DNA from: Mytilus edulis
Lineage: Eukaryota > Mollusca > Bivalvia > Mytilida > Mytilidae
Length of the DNA: 64,000 bases
Reading direction: 5' to 3'
NCBI RefSeq assembly: GCF_963676685.1
Contig: NC_092344.1
Location: forward strand, 47,514,830-47,578,829
The position numbers were made by a program, and so were the translations under genes. The notes under the pieces are model-generated. The model ran no database searches and was not told where the DNA came from. It worked only from the letters and a program-made list of their open reading frames with translations. Position 1 is the first letter of the stretch; each line of letters starts with the position of its first letter. Of the stretch, positions 11,715 to 25,000 are shown piece after piece.

Positions 11715-12296
11715 GGTTCATCATAACAAATGGACAAATATGGCCATCTTTTCACCTAAAAAAACTACTCTGTGTACAGACTTACCTGTGCTGTTTGGAA
11801 AGTTTTAAGGCCTATAAGCATCCACTAGATATATATAAAAGTTAAATGCATTTTGTGTTTTAGAAAGATAAAATCTTTCTTGGTTTTTAATGGGCATTTT
11901 TTTCCCTTTCTGCAGAAGGTGTAAAAATAAACAAACACCTGAATTAGTTTGATACTGACTCAGATAAACTCTGACTCACCTATAGTTGTGAAGATACCTC
12001 TTGTCCATGTCAATTAATGACAATCAAAACAATACAAACCAGTTTTTACCTAGGGAGCATCTCAAAGATGTACCACAACTTAGTTAATTTTCACACCTCA
12101 TGCATGAAGGAAAAAAAATGCCCATCAAAATCCAAAAGAGATTTTATCTTTCTGTAACACAAAATGCATTTAACAATGATATATATCTAGTGGATACCAG
12201 GCATTAAAATTTTTCCAACTGCACAGGTAAGTCTGTACTCAGAGTAGTTTTTGGCATGTAAATACAGCCATATTTGTCTGTTTGTTATGATGAACC
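11715..12296. mobile_element. 582-bp DNA element with ~190-bp TIRs and TTAA flanks
   Basis: The left end (GGTTCATCATAACAAATGG..., 11715) and right end (...TTTGTTATGATGAACC, 12296) form long diverged inverted repeats of about 190 bp, including CAGACTTACCTGTGC / GCACAGGTAAGTCTG and GAAAGATAAAATCTTTC / GAGATTTTATCTTTC. Both ends are flanked by TTAA (11711-11714, 12297-12300), the target of piggyBac and Kolobok transposases. No transposase inside. A partial relative lies at 49955-50105. Confidence 0.8.
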
Positions 12297-12471
12297 TTAA
12301 GTTTTAACCATCTTGCTGCCAGTAGTTTTTCAAGGTTGAATTTTGTGTGCCAGAAAATATGACAACATGATGGCTGTGACGTCACAATACCAACAATGAC
12401 TTCATTTGATATATATATCGTCCCGCCATAAGGCCAAAAAAAAATATATGTCTGTTTAAGGTTACATGCTT

Positions 12472-13647
12472 CATACCTGCCAACTTTTGAAAGTGCCCAT
12501 GGGGGTTTTAGTGCGCGACAACAATTTCAAAGTTTAAGTTCTTTGCGACATATTTTGCGCATGCTGTTTTGTGGTCTAGAAAAGGTGTCATATTTGTATG
12601 ATGAGCTTACAAGCCTTTTTCTTAAGGATATTTGCATGATTCTAGTTATTATATATCAATAGAAAAGATGAACATGTAGCTATAAGACCAGGATTTATTT
12701 TCATGTGTAAAGATATTAAATGATTGTTGGCTTTTCCAATTCAAAATTATGCACAAAGAAGGACCTTTATAAAGTTGGGAATAACACCTAGGGGTGACAT
12801 GCTAGGGGTAACCCCTCAATGTAAGGCCATTAAAACCCACTTTTTAACAAATGAGCACATATTCATGCTATCTGAAGAAATTTTCCCAAAGAACTACAAA
12901 TGTATACATCTTATGATCTATCTGGTATTATATGGTCAACACATGTACAATAATTTTGAAATGTTCTGAGACCTAAAAAAAAATTGGAATCCTAATCCTC
13001 ATTTAGAAAAGTTTTTCCAAATATAATGAATTTTCCCATTTTCAAGTAAAAAAAAAATTCTAATTTATTTTTTTATTATAGTCAAATGACCCTTGTCTTA
13101 GGGACAGTTCCCCATTTACCTGTTTGTTTGGTCCTTGTGAAAAATAAAGAATAGTACATTGTACTTTAATGATTTGGTTATGTAATTGAATAGATAAATA
13201 ACATATGTTAAAGCAAGTGTAATGTCAATAAATTAGTGAATAAACTACTATTTATTATCTTTATGGTAGTACTGCATCATTGAATTTTGTCAATCAGCCA
13301 TGCTTTTATTCTTAATCTGTGTAAGAACCTCATTGAAGGTGAAAAATCACCCATGTTCAAGATTTTAAAATTCTACAACACAAGTTCAAAATCTAGCACG
13401 TTAGAATAATCTTGAGAGAAAACGTTTTTGATTGGCTCATTAATTTGATCACAAGAAACACTGAATTTGATTGGCTAACACGATTGTCTCCCTTGAACAC
13501 AGTTCAAAATCGGGAACAATGAAATTTTTCGTGTAAATTTACACAAAATCGTGTTTTATAGCTTTTTTCACGATCACGATCGTGCAATCGTGACAAAGGG
13601 TCAAAATCGTGTAGTACACGCCTAAATCGTGAAAGTTGGCAGGTATG
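12472..13647. mobile_element. TIR element of unassigned superfamily with 6-bp target duplication
   Basis: A perfect 16-bp inverted repeat, CATACCTGCCAACTTT (12472) and AAAGTTGGCAGGTATG (ends 13647), is flanked on both sides by ATGCTT (12466-12471 and 13648-13653). Subterminal sequence at 13540-13630 has repeated AATCGTG/CACGATT motifs in both orientations. There is an 81-codon frame at 12724-12969 without recognisable domain. The TSD length excludes Tc1/mariner (TA) and piggyBac (TTAA). Confidence 0.75.
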
Positions 13648-13653
13648 ATGCTT

Positions 13654-14211
13654 TAAAAAATCGGGTAGGTAGGTCGGTATTTTCATTTTTTTTTTTTAAA
13701 TTTTGTGACATGATTTTGAGTGGGCGGTTTCGTCTTGTCGTGGTCCGAGTTGATCATGGGCCGAGTTTACCTGTAATTTTAATTTTAATGATTGGATTAT
13801 TTCCCTTTGTTTTTGATTGGGGAAAAATCACACGAGTCACAAATTTCCTTAAAACAGCTATCATATTCATGATTATGAACATTGGGATGTATCAGGCAAC
13901 ACTATCTTCACTTTTAACACAAGTTCAGTTTATTTTTCACTTTACAACGGAAATAAAATGGCTTAGGGTCGGCGCTCAAAATAGGGTCGGTCGTGTAACC
14001 GTAAACAGACATATATTTTTTTGGCTAATAGGGCTCTTTGTGGTTAGTTTGGCCATATTGGATAGGTGGCAGATTTTTTTGAAAGAGGTGGAAATAGTAT
14101 GAAAGTATGGGAAATCCTATGCATGTTTCCAAGAATCAAGCTGCGCCCTGCAGAGCATTTTATTTATCTGTATAAGAATGAGTTTCTATACAACAGCAAA
14201 CATTTTTTTGG
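13654..14211. other. Spacer with one 157-codon open frame of unknown nature
   Basis: The plus-strand frame starting 13629 overlaps the end of the TIR element and shows no family features or splice context. I do not consider it a gene. Its hydrophobic stretches reflect T-rich codons. Confidence 0.3.
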
Positions 14212-15115
14212 GATCGCATAATGGTATGATGTTGTCGTCGTCTTCCAAAGACACATTTGGTTTCTGGACAATAACTTCAGTTAAAGTGAATGGATTTCTA
14301 TGAACATTCAACACCACCAAAGGAAGGTTGGGATTGATTTTGGGGATGATGGTCCTAACCATTTAGGAATCAGGGACCCAAAACAAGCATTTTTCTATTT
14401 TCAGGATAACAACTATTGTATAAGTATTTTGATTTCTCTGAAATTGTCCCACAATGTTTAATACCACAAGTAGAAGGTAAAGGTTGGGTTTCATTTTGGT
14501 GGTTATGGTGCCAACAGTTAAGGAATTAAAGGCTAAAAAGAGGCCATCAATAAGCATTTTTGTAGTTTCCAGACGTTTGCACCTGTCCTAAGTCAGGAAT
14601 CTGATGTACAGTAGTTGTCGTTTGTTTGTGTAATTTATACGTGTTTCTCGTTTCTCGTTTTTTTTATATAGATTAGACCGTTGGTTTTTCTGTTTGAAAG
14701 GTTTTACACTAGTAATTTTGGGGCCCTTTATAGCTTGTTGTTCGGTGTGAGCCGAGGCTCCGTGTTGAAGGCAGTACATTGACCTATAATGGTTTACTTT
14801 TTTTTTTAAATTGTTATTTGGATTGAGAGTTGTCTCATTGGCACTCACACCACATCTTCCTATATCTAATAACTTGTGTTTAAGTGTATGGATCTCTCTT
14901 TTCAAATTTCAAATTATTTTAAAAGTTTCAGGAAGAAATCTCCAAAAGACAGTATTGCACAATTAATTTGTAAGATCTTTGACCCATTTATTTTCTGTCA
15001 ACAACTTGTTTTATTTTAAATATTTGATCACAATCCAAATTCAGACAGTATCAAGATTGAATATTGTGTCAAAATTTGCCCCAACTGTTTAGAGTCGATC
15101 TCTGCGGTCGTATCA
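14212..15115 (-). mobile_element. Degraded 'TATACGACCGCA' element with a nested repeat (copy 2)
   Basis: On the minus strand the left end reads CTGATACGACCGCAGAG (15113-15097), then GTTGGGGCAAATTTTGACAC and CTGAATTTGGATTGTGATC, matching copies 1 and 4. The interior near 14480-14280 has AGGAAGGTTGGGATTGATTT blocks on the plus strand, the inverse of the 160-bp unit. The right end is near 14212 (GGGATCGCATAATGG), decayed. An inverted 'AAGAAGATGTGG' repeat (14590-14870) is inserted in it. Confidence 0.6.
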
Positions 15116-15399
15116 GGCTGCGCTCAGAGAAGCATTTTATTGTAGATTGGATCAGTCAAACGGTCTACTCTTGTTTCACTTTCAATGTTGACATTCTTTT
15201 CCTTTTATTAGCCAAACACACACATATCATGTGTAACCCGTCTCTAGCTAAGAGGTTCAATTGAAGTTTACATGAATACAGATTTAATGAGGTCAATTTA
15301 TTCAGTTGTCCATGAATAATTTATTAACAATGTTTATTTGCATAATTTAACAAAACTGAAACAAATTTGCTGCTAAATAAAGGCAACAGTAGTATACCG

Positions 15400-15665
15400 C
15401 TGTTTGAAATTCATAAATTGACAGAGAAAAAACAAATCCGGGTTACAAACTAAATACTGAGGGAAACGTATCAAATATAAGAGAACTACGACACAACAAA
15501 AACACACTAAAATGTAACATACACAGAAACGAACTATAATGTAACAATGGGCATTTTCCTGACTTGGTACAGGGCATTTTATGAAAAAAATGGTGGGTTG
15601 AACCTGGTTTTGTGGCATGCCAAACCTCCCACTTTAATGGCAATGTTAATTATAACATTAAAATG
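15400..15665 (+). repeat. Dispersed repeat with AACCTGGTTTTGTGGC block
   Basis: Contains AAACAAATCCGGGTTAC, GGAAACGTATCAAATATAAG, TTCCTGACTTGGTACAGGG and TGGGTTGAACCTGGTTTTG. The last two blocks recur at 40105-40170, so this is a second mussel-type dispersed repeat. No ends are defined. Confidence 0.5.
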
Positions 15666-15902
15666 ACAACATTACACAACAGGGCTACAATAAATAATTG
15701 GGAGAAAATATAGGACAGAGAAATAAACAAATAATAGCCATCAAAAGGTACCAGGTTAGAAAAAAAAAATTATATGCCAGACGTGCGTTGCGTCTTTATT
15801 TAGTTATTTGTAAGCAGTTGTATTATCTTTCTGATTTACACATTTGGCTATATACATATACAGGGTTTGCAGTCTTTTATTCTTATATTTCTATCATTTT
15901 AG

Positions 15903-16053
15903 ATCAATAAAAATGGGATCAGAAAAGCTGGTGTCAGAAATGACAAGGTCAGAGTTAGAGCAATACAAACACAGTGCAGAAACAGAGTTAACTGCCTTGG
16001 TTTGTCAGGCCTGTGAAAGTGGAGATTTCAATTTGCTAACAGATTATCTCAGG
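15903..16053 (+). CDS. Ankyrin-MYND gene, first coding exon
   Basis: Acceptor TTTTAG then ATCAATAAAA and ATG at 15913. Encodes 47 residues (MGSEKLVSEMTRSELEQYK...) and ends at AGG|GTATTG. Coding begins at 15913. Confidence 0.75.
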
Positions 16054-19000
16054 GTATTGTATTATTGATGATGTGATATGTGGGTTGAAATTTTCAAATA
16101 AATTGAATAGAAAAATAAAATATTATCTTAGGATTGTAAAATGAGTACAGTGAACAACACATTTTTAAATTCATGTTGGTTGACTATTTGAAATAGATGT
16201 TTACATTTGAATATAATTTAAATTTTGTAAAGTTTGTAGAGTAATTATTAAACGGAATTGGTATGTTAAGTTTCCTTTTGGTCTCTTGGAATGAATAGAT
16301 CTTTATATCTTAATTTTTTTAATTGATAAAAAAAGTGATTAATGTATAAAAAAAATTTAAGGAATGACTTATATTTTTTCTTTCTATTTTGACTTCACGG
16401 TTACATGAGAAAAATATGTTTATAAGCTGATAGACAAAACACTGTCAGCCAATCAGAAGACATGTTACATCCAAAATTAAATTATAAAAAGATAACCCTA
16501 TTTTTCAGATATTATGGGATACAGACCCACAAAGAGTAAATGCCACAGATAAAGCAGGAATGACTGCATTGCATTTTGCTGTTTCTTGTCAGAATGTAAG
16601 TTATTGTCTTAAGTTTATTTTCTAACGATTGAGGTGTGTTTGTATAGAATAAACATTTTGTAAAAAAGTTAGATCTACTTTAGCAATACTATTCAGATTT
16701 TTTGCTTTTTTCATTCATTTATTTCACACTTAGTTAATCTTTTTAAAAAGGGTTAGACCATTAATTAATAATACAATGCTATTCATATTTCTATACTTAC
16801 AATGATGCTTATTTTAGAGTAAAATTATGTTAAAAATAGAATGAAATTCAAAACAGTGTGGCTGTGGCCATTGATTGACACATTAAATTCATCCATTGAC
16901 TGGGACAATTTACGTGAACGGTTGTCTATAACGACCACTGCTCACGACGTACCTACGATAGGCATTTAAACTGTGGGGTCACAAAAGGTTTCTTAACGCC
17001 TTTAATTATAAAATAATTCGAAAAATTAATCAGGAATAACCTTTATGTTTTGATTTATATAATTGATATAAATCAAAACATCGTGTTATTTCTGATTAAT
17101 TTTTCGAATTACTTTATTAAGGTGTTGAGAACCTTTGGTGACCCCATAGTTTAAGTGTCTTTAAAAAGTACACAGTGAGCAGTGGTCGTTACATACAAAC
17201 GTTCACCTAAATTGTCCCAGTCAATGGATAAATTTAATGTGTCAATCAATGGCCACAGCCACACTGTTTTGAATTTCATTCTATATCTACTCACAATATT
17301 TATATGGCATGTATAGTGTAACATATTTTATTGTGATAAAAAATGTCTATGAAAAAATGTCTATGATATTGCTGTTAGAAAATGGTGTGTGCTCATTTAA
17401 AAGGGCTAATTGTATAAAGCATGGGTTTTTATGTGGTAATTCCGCATAGCAAATTATGGCAGGGCAGCATGAACAATTACATGTAGTTGTATCTCCATAG
17501 TTTAGATAGATTCACATCCATGACATCTTTTAAGTCTAGTTATAATTAATACATCTTTTTCATGTCAGACTCTTAAGCCTGTTGACATATCTTGTTTTAA
17601 TATTTTATTGTTAAATTTTTGGAATTTCCAAAATTTATGGAATACTTTACAGTGATGACAGTAAAAAATATAGAAACTCTAATAAAATGTTTATGATTTT
17701 TTGTTTCGAATTTTTTAAGTTTTCATATTTTTCAGCCTTTACTGCATGACTGCTTGATAGTCTATTCATGACTTACATATCATTTAAAATAAGTAAAAGC
17801 AGCTTTAAAACAAGACATTATCTGGGATATATTAAGTTTTGCATGTTTATGTTTATATCTTCTTTATATCACTTATTATCTGACAACAGATTACTGCAGT
17901 TAAGATACTAATGACCTATGGTGGGTTAGCATCAGTTCACATACAGGATGCTTTAGGTTTCACACCATTGTTTTTGGCCACAGGTCGGTAAATGTTCAAA
18001 AGTTCAAGTTGTTGCACAGTTGGCTAACAATGTTTCAGTTTATTTAGTTTTAAAAATGTATAAATATTCATTTTCTTAGATTATTTTTTTAGCATTTTAT
18101 CCAACACGTCAGATTTATTCCTTTCATTATTCCATTTCTGTCTAATAAAGAATAGGGTTTTATTCATAAGTCTTTTGAATATATGTCATTTCATAACTGC
18201 CAATAGTCTAACTAACAACATCACATCATAATTTTAGTCTGCAACCTACTTTTCATCCAAGAATGTCTTTTGTTAAGTTACATGTTAATATCTCAGAAAT
18301 CTTTAGTTTAATGTCAGTGATATTTCACCTGAACCAAGATAACAATATATATGTTCCAGACCATACGAGTATTTGGACCGTACGCGTACGGTCCGGACCG
18401 TATACGTATACTCGTACGGTCCGACCATACGCGTACGGTCGGACCGTATGAGTATACGCGTACGGTCCAGCTGACCATACATGTTTTGGGATCATATGGG
18501 TTAAATGTTAACAAACATTTATCAAAATCTTTATTTTTAGTTATACAAATTGTTATTATTACAATTAGATGGATAAAGTGAATAAGCGAACAATTAAAAT
18601 TAAATATTTGTTTAATTTTATATCCGTGAATCCTATTCTGTTACTCTGGCCCAAGATGACACTTGCTTCTACAAGGAACGTCCTATATTTTTAACATTAA
18701 CATGTTTTGTTCATGCATGTTCCTTTGCATATGCATTTTTGTAAAGTTCCTAAATATTCTACATGTAAAACAATTGTCCTCCCACATTATGTTTACTTCC
18801 GATAACTTCAATTTCAATGAGCATACTGGGCTGTAATTAATGAATTAATGACATGCTAAGTACAGGAGATTAACAGATTAAATAAGCCTGATTTTTTACA
18901 AATAATTAATATATTAAGTTTTTATTTCAATAACTATTCAACTTTTTATATTAATTTGAGATATAAGTTATGTTGATCTGTTATATACATTTGTATCTAA

Positions 19001-22000
19001 TAAACTTGACCAAATTCTTAATATTAGTCAGACCATACGCGTACGGTCCGACCGTATGCGTATATTGAAAAAGTACGCATACGGTCCAGACCGTACGCGT
19101 ACGGTCCAAATACTCATACGGTCTGGAACATATACACTTCATACTTGAAGGCTATCGTAATACAAAAAAAATCATATAGTTATAACCACTAATTTCTATC
19201 AATATATATGAAGTATATCAAGAGTCAGCAAGAAATGTGTCAAATCTGACAAGGATTTTTTTCATAGCTTTTAAAAGAAGGAAAACATTGTTTTACAGAT
19301 TATCATTTAATTTGGAAATATTGAAATTTATGAGAATAAAAGTCAAATAAGAAAATGAATATTTATAATTCTTAAGATCTCTAACACAATTAGTAACAGA
19401 GGGCTAATTCAAAAATGTCTCCAACTTATTGTTCAAAAGCAAACTATGATTTAGATATATACATGTACTTTGTATAAAAGCAAAATTCTAATTTATTATG
19501 GGTGGTGAGGATTTTGCACAGTTGGATATCTTTTGATTTGATAAATAACCATACATTGGAATTACAACATATGTATTCTGAATCAGTCAAGTTATTTTGA
19601 ACTACTGTTACTTGTTCTTATCTTGTTAAATTGTTAAAAAGTTATGCCAGTGATCAAAGGAGGAGGTATTGTATATGTTGTAAGGGCAATAATCTAAAAT
19701 AGTAAGATTTTTGGGGAGATCACTCTCAGATTGATATATGAGCTGCATCGTATAGAAATAAACCTTATGCAAATGCACGTATACATGTATATTTATAAGA
19801 CTGGTTGATTTTGGAACATTCAAATACGAAACAGAAATTGAATTTTGGTTTGTTTTGTAGGATTCTTATAACAACACATTTTTCAAAGATATACAGACTT
19901 TTCGTAAAGACTTGTTTGACTGGAATTAGGTGAACAGATGCATTGATTTCAGTTGCATAAGGTTGATTTCTATCTCATTTGCATAAGGTTAATTTCTATC
20001 TCATTTGCATAAGGTTGATTTCTATCTCATTTGCATAAGGTTAATTTCTATCTCATTTGCATAAGGTTAATTTCTATCTCATTTGCATAAGGTTGATTTT
20101 TATCTCATTTGCATAAGGTTAATTTCTATCTCATTTGCATAAGGTTAATTTCTATCTCATTTGCATAAGGTTGATTTCTATCTCATTTGCATAAGGTTGA
20201 TTTCAAGGTTGATTTCTATCTTATTTGCATAATGTTGATTTCTATTTCATTTGCATAAGGTTGATTTCTATCTCATTTGCATAAGGTTGATTTCTATCTT
20301 ATTTGCATAAGGTTGATTTCTATCTCATTTGCATAAGGTTGATTTCTATCATTTGCATAAGGTTGATTTCTATCTTATTTGCATAAGTTTGATTTCTGAC
20401 ACAGCTCCTATATATTAAATACATGGCTGATTTCAAGGGGCCTAAATGTGACCTTTATCCTACCTTCCTCTTAATGAAGACATCCATGGAATGTTAGTCC
20501 ATTAATGTTATTCAATAGACTTTCAGGATAAAAAAAAACAGGGTTTCTCTGTAGCCATGTTTATTTCAAATTTGTGTTTTCATCATTGAATTTTGTTGAT
20601 TTAAAATTTATGTGCATGTACCCTAAACTGTGGATCAAATAACAACAAACATTGTTTTTTCTTGATCCATAAAGATTTGTATAAAAATAATGAGTTCACA
20701 GAAGATTTTAGTTAGTATACAACCTGTTAGTTTTGTTATTGCATGAAATCATAAGTTGGACATCGTGCATGCATCTCAATGTTTTAAAGTTGATTCCATG
20801 AAAAGTTCTAATCTGATAGATCAAAATAAAAGACATAAGATTCAATCTGAATACTTATTTGGACATTTACATCTTAAAATCATTAAGAACATTTATACAA
20901 CATATTGAATGGCAATAGATAGTGTCTAGTAATTCACATTGTTCTGAAAAATATTTCAACCTTTGTAAAGAAATTACTTTTAATACAATAAACACAATTT
21001 TAAACCTGACCTTTTGTGAAAAATGACAAAGCTTTTAACAAATAAATCATTATACAAATAAATCATTATAATTATGACCATAAGCTGTAATCAATTGATG
21101 ATTTCAAAAATTTGAATTTTTACACTGAAATGAAATATTGGGAGTTTCTTTCAGCATTCCAATTCACAGTTTGATTGTAGTTTATTGTCGAGCCTGCAAC
21201 TTTTGTTGCAGAAAGCTCAACATAGGGATAGTGATCTGGCAGCTACGACTGCGGCGTTAGCTCACTTCTTAAAAGCTTTATATTTTAGAAGGTGGAAGAC
21301 CTGTATGCTTCATACTTTGTATATAGATGCTTCATGTTACGAAGTTTCCGTCAATCACATGTCCAATGTCTTGACCTCATTTTTATAGTTCAGTGAACAC
21401 TTGAAAAAAAAGTTCAAATTTTTTGTAATGTTGAATTCTCTCTTATTATAAGTAATAGGATAACTATATTTGATATGTGCGTACCTTGCAAGGCCCTCAT
21501 GTCTGTCAGACAGTTTTCACTTGACCTCGACCTCATTTCATGGATCAGTGAACAAGGTTAAGTTTTGGTTGTCAAGTCCATATCTCAGATACTATAAGCA
21601 ATAGGGCTAGTATATTCGGTGTATGAAAGGAATGGTAGGTGTACATGTCCAACTGGCAGGTGTCATCTGACCTTGACCTCATTTTCATGGTTCAGTGGTT
21701 ATAGGCAAATTTTTGTGTTTTGGTCTGTTTTTCTCATACTATATACAATAGGTCTACTATATTTGTTGTATGGAATGATTGTAAGGTGTACATGTCTAGC
21801 GGGCAGATGTCATTTGACCTTGACCTCATTTTCATGGTTCAGTGGTCAAAGTTAAGTTTTTGAGTTTTGGTCTTTATTGGTGTATGGAAATATTTTATGA
21901 TCTTCATGTCAGTCACGCAGGTTTAATTTGACTGTGACCTCATTTTCACGTTCATTGCACAGTGTTAAGTTTTTGCGCTTTGGTCCATTTTTCTTAAACT

Positions 22001-25000
22001 ATAAGTAATGGGTCAAGTATATAATATGTTGTATAGAAGCATTGTTAGCTGTACATGTCTGCCTGGCATGGTTCATATGACCTTGACCTCATTTTCAAGG
22101 TTCATTGGTCTTTGTTTAGTTATCTTGGTTAATGTTAAGTTTATGTGAGTTGTAATAAAGCTTAGCTTTATACTTAGGACTATCAACATAATATCAATGA
22201 TTAGTTTAGAAGGCGAGACATTTCAGCGTGTGCACTCTTGTATGTATTTATATGGTAAATCATTATACAAAACATTTTCCGATTTAAGTTGGAAAGAGTG
22301 GTATATTTTTTTCAAAATGTTCGAAAAGTAATAACTTTTAACAGCATTTTTATATGACCGCAAAAAATAAAAGAAAAATTTTAGTCGTATATTGGCATCA
22401 CGTCATCGTCAGCGTCACCCGAAGACGGATTGTTTCCAGATAATAACTTTTGAATAAGTAGAAAGAAATCAATAGAATTTTGACACAATGTTTATCACCA
22501 CAAAAGGAAGCTTGGGATTGATTTTGGGGGTTATGATCCCTAAGGTTTAGGAATTATGGGCCCAAAGGGGCCAAGAACAGCATTTATCTAGTTTCAGGAC
22601 AAAAAGTTGTGTATAAGTATTTCAATTGTTCTGAAATTGTACCACAATGTTAAATACCATTAGTAGAAGGTTGGGATTTATTTAAAGGGGTTATCGGGAA
22701 AACAGTCTAGGAATTAAGGGCCAAATAGGAGCCAAAAACAAACATTTTTCTAGTTTTAAGGCAATAACTTGTGTGTAACTTTATGGATCTCTCTGACATT
22801 GTACCACAAGTTTTCATTTACCGTAACACAGGGAAAGCTGGGATTCAGTTTGGGGTTAATTTTCCCCAATATGTAGGAATAAGGGGCCTGAAAAGGGCCA
22901 AAAAAGAAGCATTTTTCTAGTTTACAGACAATAACTTGTGTTTAAGTTTATGGATCTCTATAAATTTTTACAAGAAGGTTCACTACCACTAAAGAAAGGT
23001 TGGGATTGATTTGGGGGGGTTATGGTCCCAATAGTTTAGGAATGAGGGGCCATAAAGGGGCCCAAAATAATCATTTTTGTAGTTTTCAAACAATAACTTA
23101 TGTTTAAGTGTATGAATCTCTCTGAAATTAAACTACAAGTTTCCATACCATTTAGGGATGGTAAGTATTGACTTTGGGGGAGTTATGGCACAAAATGTTT
23201 TGGAATTAGGGGCAAAAAAGGGGGAAAACTAGGTATTTCCGGACAATTATTTGAATCTGAAAAAAATTGAATTCTGAAAAAATGATAAGAAATGTATGAT
23301 GTAAACTAACTTACTAAATAGGGTTAGCCATGCAGTTTATATTCCCTTTTCAACATCAGAGTCTTCTTTCTGTTTAATATCATTCAGTGGTGTAACATAG
23401 ATATAGATTTGCATTACTGGAAAGAAGTTTACCGGAACTGTAAATTCAGAATTATTGCGTACATTTATTATGCTTTTTTGTCTTTTTATACTAAAATGCA
23501 ATCTAAATTTTTGAGATATTTCAAAATAAGATTTTCAGTTCTTGAGTTGATAAACCTGTCACATTTCGCAATGATAAAAACTTTGCAATAACTTCTAAAT
23601 TTACAGTACATTAAAATATTCCTATCCTAGCTTTTTTTGGTAAAGATTACATGAAATGCAATCAAAACCCTATGATACTGACTTGATATCTAAGTCTTCA
23701 AAGGTTTATCACTACCTATGAAATACACAATTTGAAATTGAAATATTGTGCATTGACCATAACATTCTATACATCCTATCCATAAACATTTCCAGAAATT
23801 GGTCAATGAAATATATTCTCAGATATTTGAGTTATCGCCCTTGGTCAAGAACACTACAACCAATACTTTATTTAGTTTTAATTCCCACTAAAAATAATTT
23901 CAATCTTTACCCTTCAGTGCTTACAAGCACTTTGATTGACATATTACTAACTATGTTTTGTTTATCTCTTTAAAAATCAGGTCGCTATCCTAGTGTTGAA
24001 ATTTCCAAACACTTAATAGAACAAGGTAAAGCTGACATAAACCTGAAGACATTAACAGGAGCCACACCTTTACATGGAGCAGCCTTACAAGGAAATATAG
24101 GTATGATATTAACAGAATTAACCTGATGGATCCTGACTCTTTGGACATGTACTATAAAACCTTGGTGCATTGTTTAAAAGGAAAGATAATCTGAAATTAG
24201 AAAAACTATAAAGGTCTTTTCTAACATAGTGGGAAGACCTTAAAGATTATAAGGTTTTTAATGCATTGATCATGTTCATAAGGGAATACTATAGCTATAT
24301 ATAGTTATTGTTTCTTTTCAGATTGTATAAGATTACTACTTGTGAAACATGCTGACCCCAGGGTGGAAGATGAAGATGGGACTACACCCATGGAACTGGC
24401 AAAAGATGATGCATCTAGAACATTACTTCATGATGCTGTCATTGATGCAGATTCTAAAAGAGATGCTGTGGGTAGGTTTATCACATATCTGTATGGTTTT
24501 CTAACTGAAACATTTCAGTACTGTAAATTCAGAAATTAATGTGAGGTTTTTATAATTGCGAAAAATGTGAAAGAGTTGTAAATACAATAATTTAAACTCG
24601 CATTTTTAAATATATATTCTATATGAATTAAACAGGATTTTTCTCAAAATCGTAAAAATTAAAATTGCATTTAAGTCTAAAATGACAAAATCGCAATAAT
24701 AAATGCACTCAACAATTTTGGAATTTACACTACATTTTATTTCTATTCAATTTGCTCAGAAAAAAAAATATATATGGATATAATTTAATTTCGCGATTTT
24801 CATTAAACAGGTATACAAAATATTTTGGCGGAATTCATAACTTTTATCAATACCTTTGCATATGCATTTTAAATTAGAGGAATTCAATTTGGTGATTTTG
24901 TTCCATCCACAAAAATAAGCGAAAATTTGCACCCCGCAAAAAATAACCCGTTATACGGTATACTTCAAATTCTTCTACTCATATGAAATTTATTTTAAAA

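Noticed and set aside
13629..14102. 157-codon open frame with hydrophobic stretches as a membrane protein
   Set aside because: It begins inside the right TIR of a transposon, is T-rich, and has no family pattern or splice context.
18263..18581. Open frames on both strands with repeated YGPTVRV/SDRTRI-like text
   Set aside because: The periodic peptide text is the translation of the CGTACG palindromes in a MITE end, not a protein.
19954..20396. 26-bp array as a CRISPR
   Set aside because: Head-to-tail repeats without spacers; a minisatellite.
21619..21855. Open frame with repeated RCTCPTGRCHLTLTSFSWFSG text
   Set aside because: It is the translation of a dispersed DNA repeat unit; no gene context.
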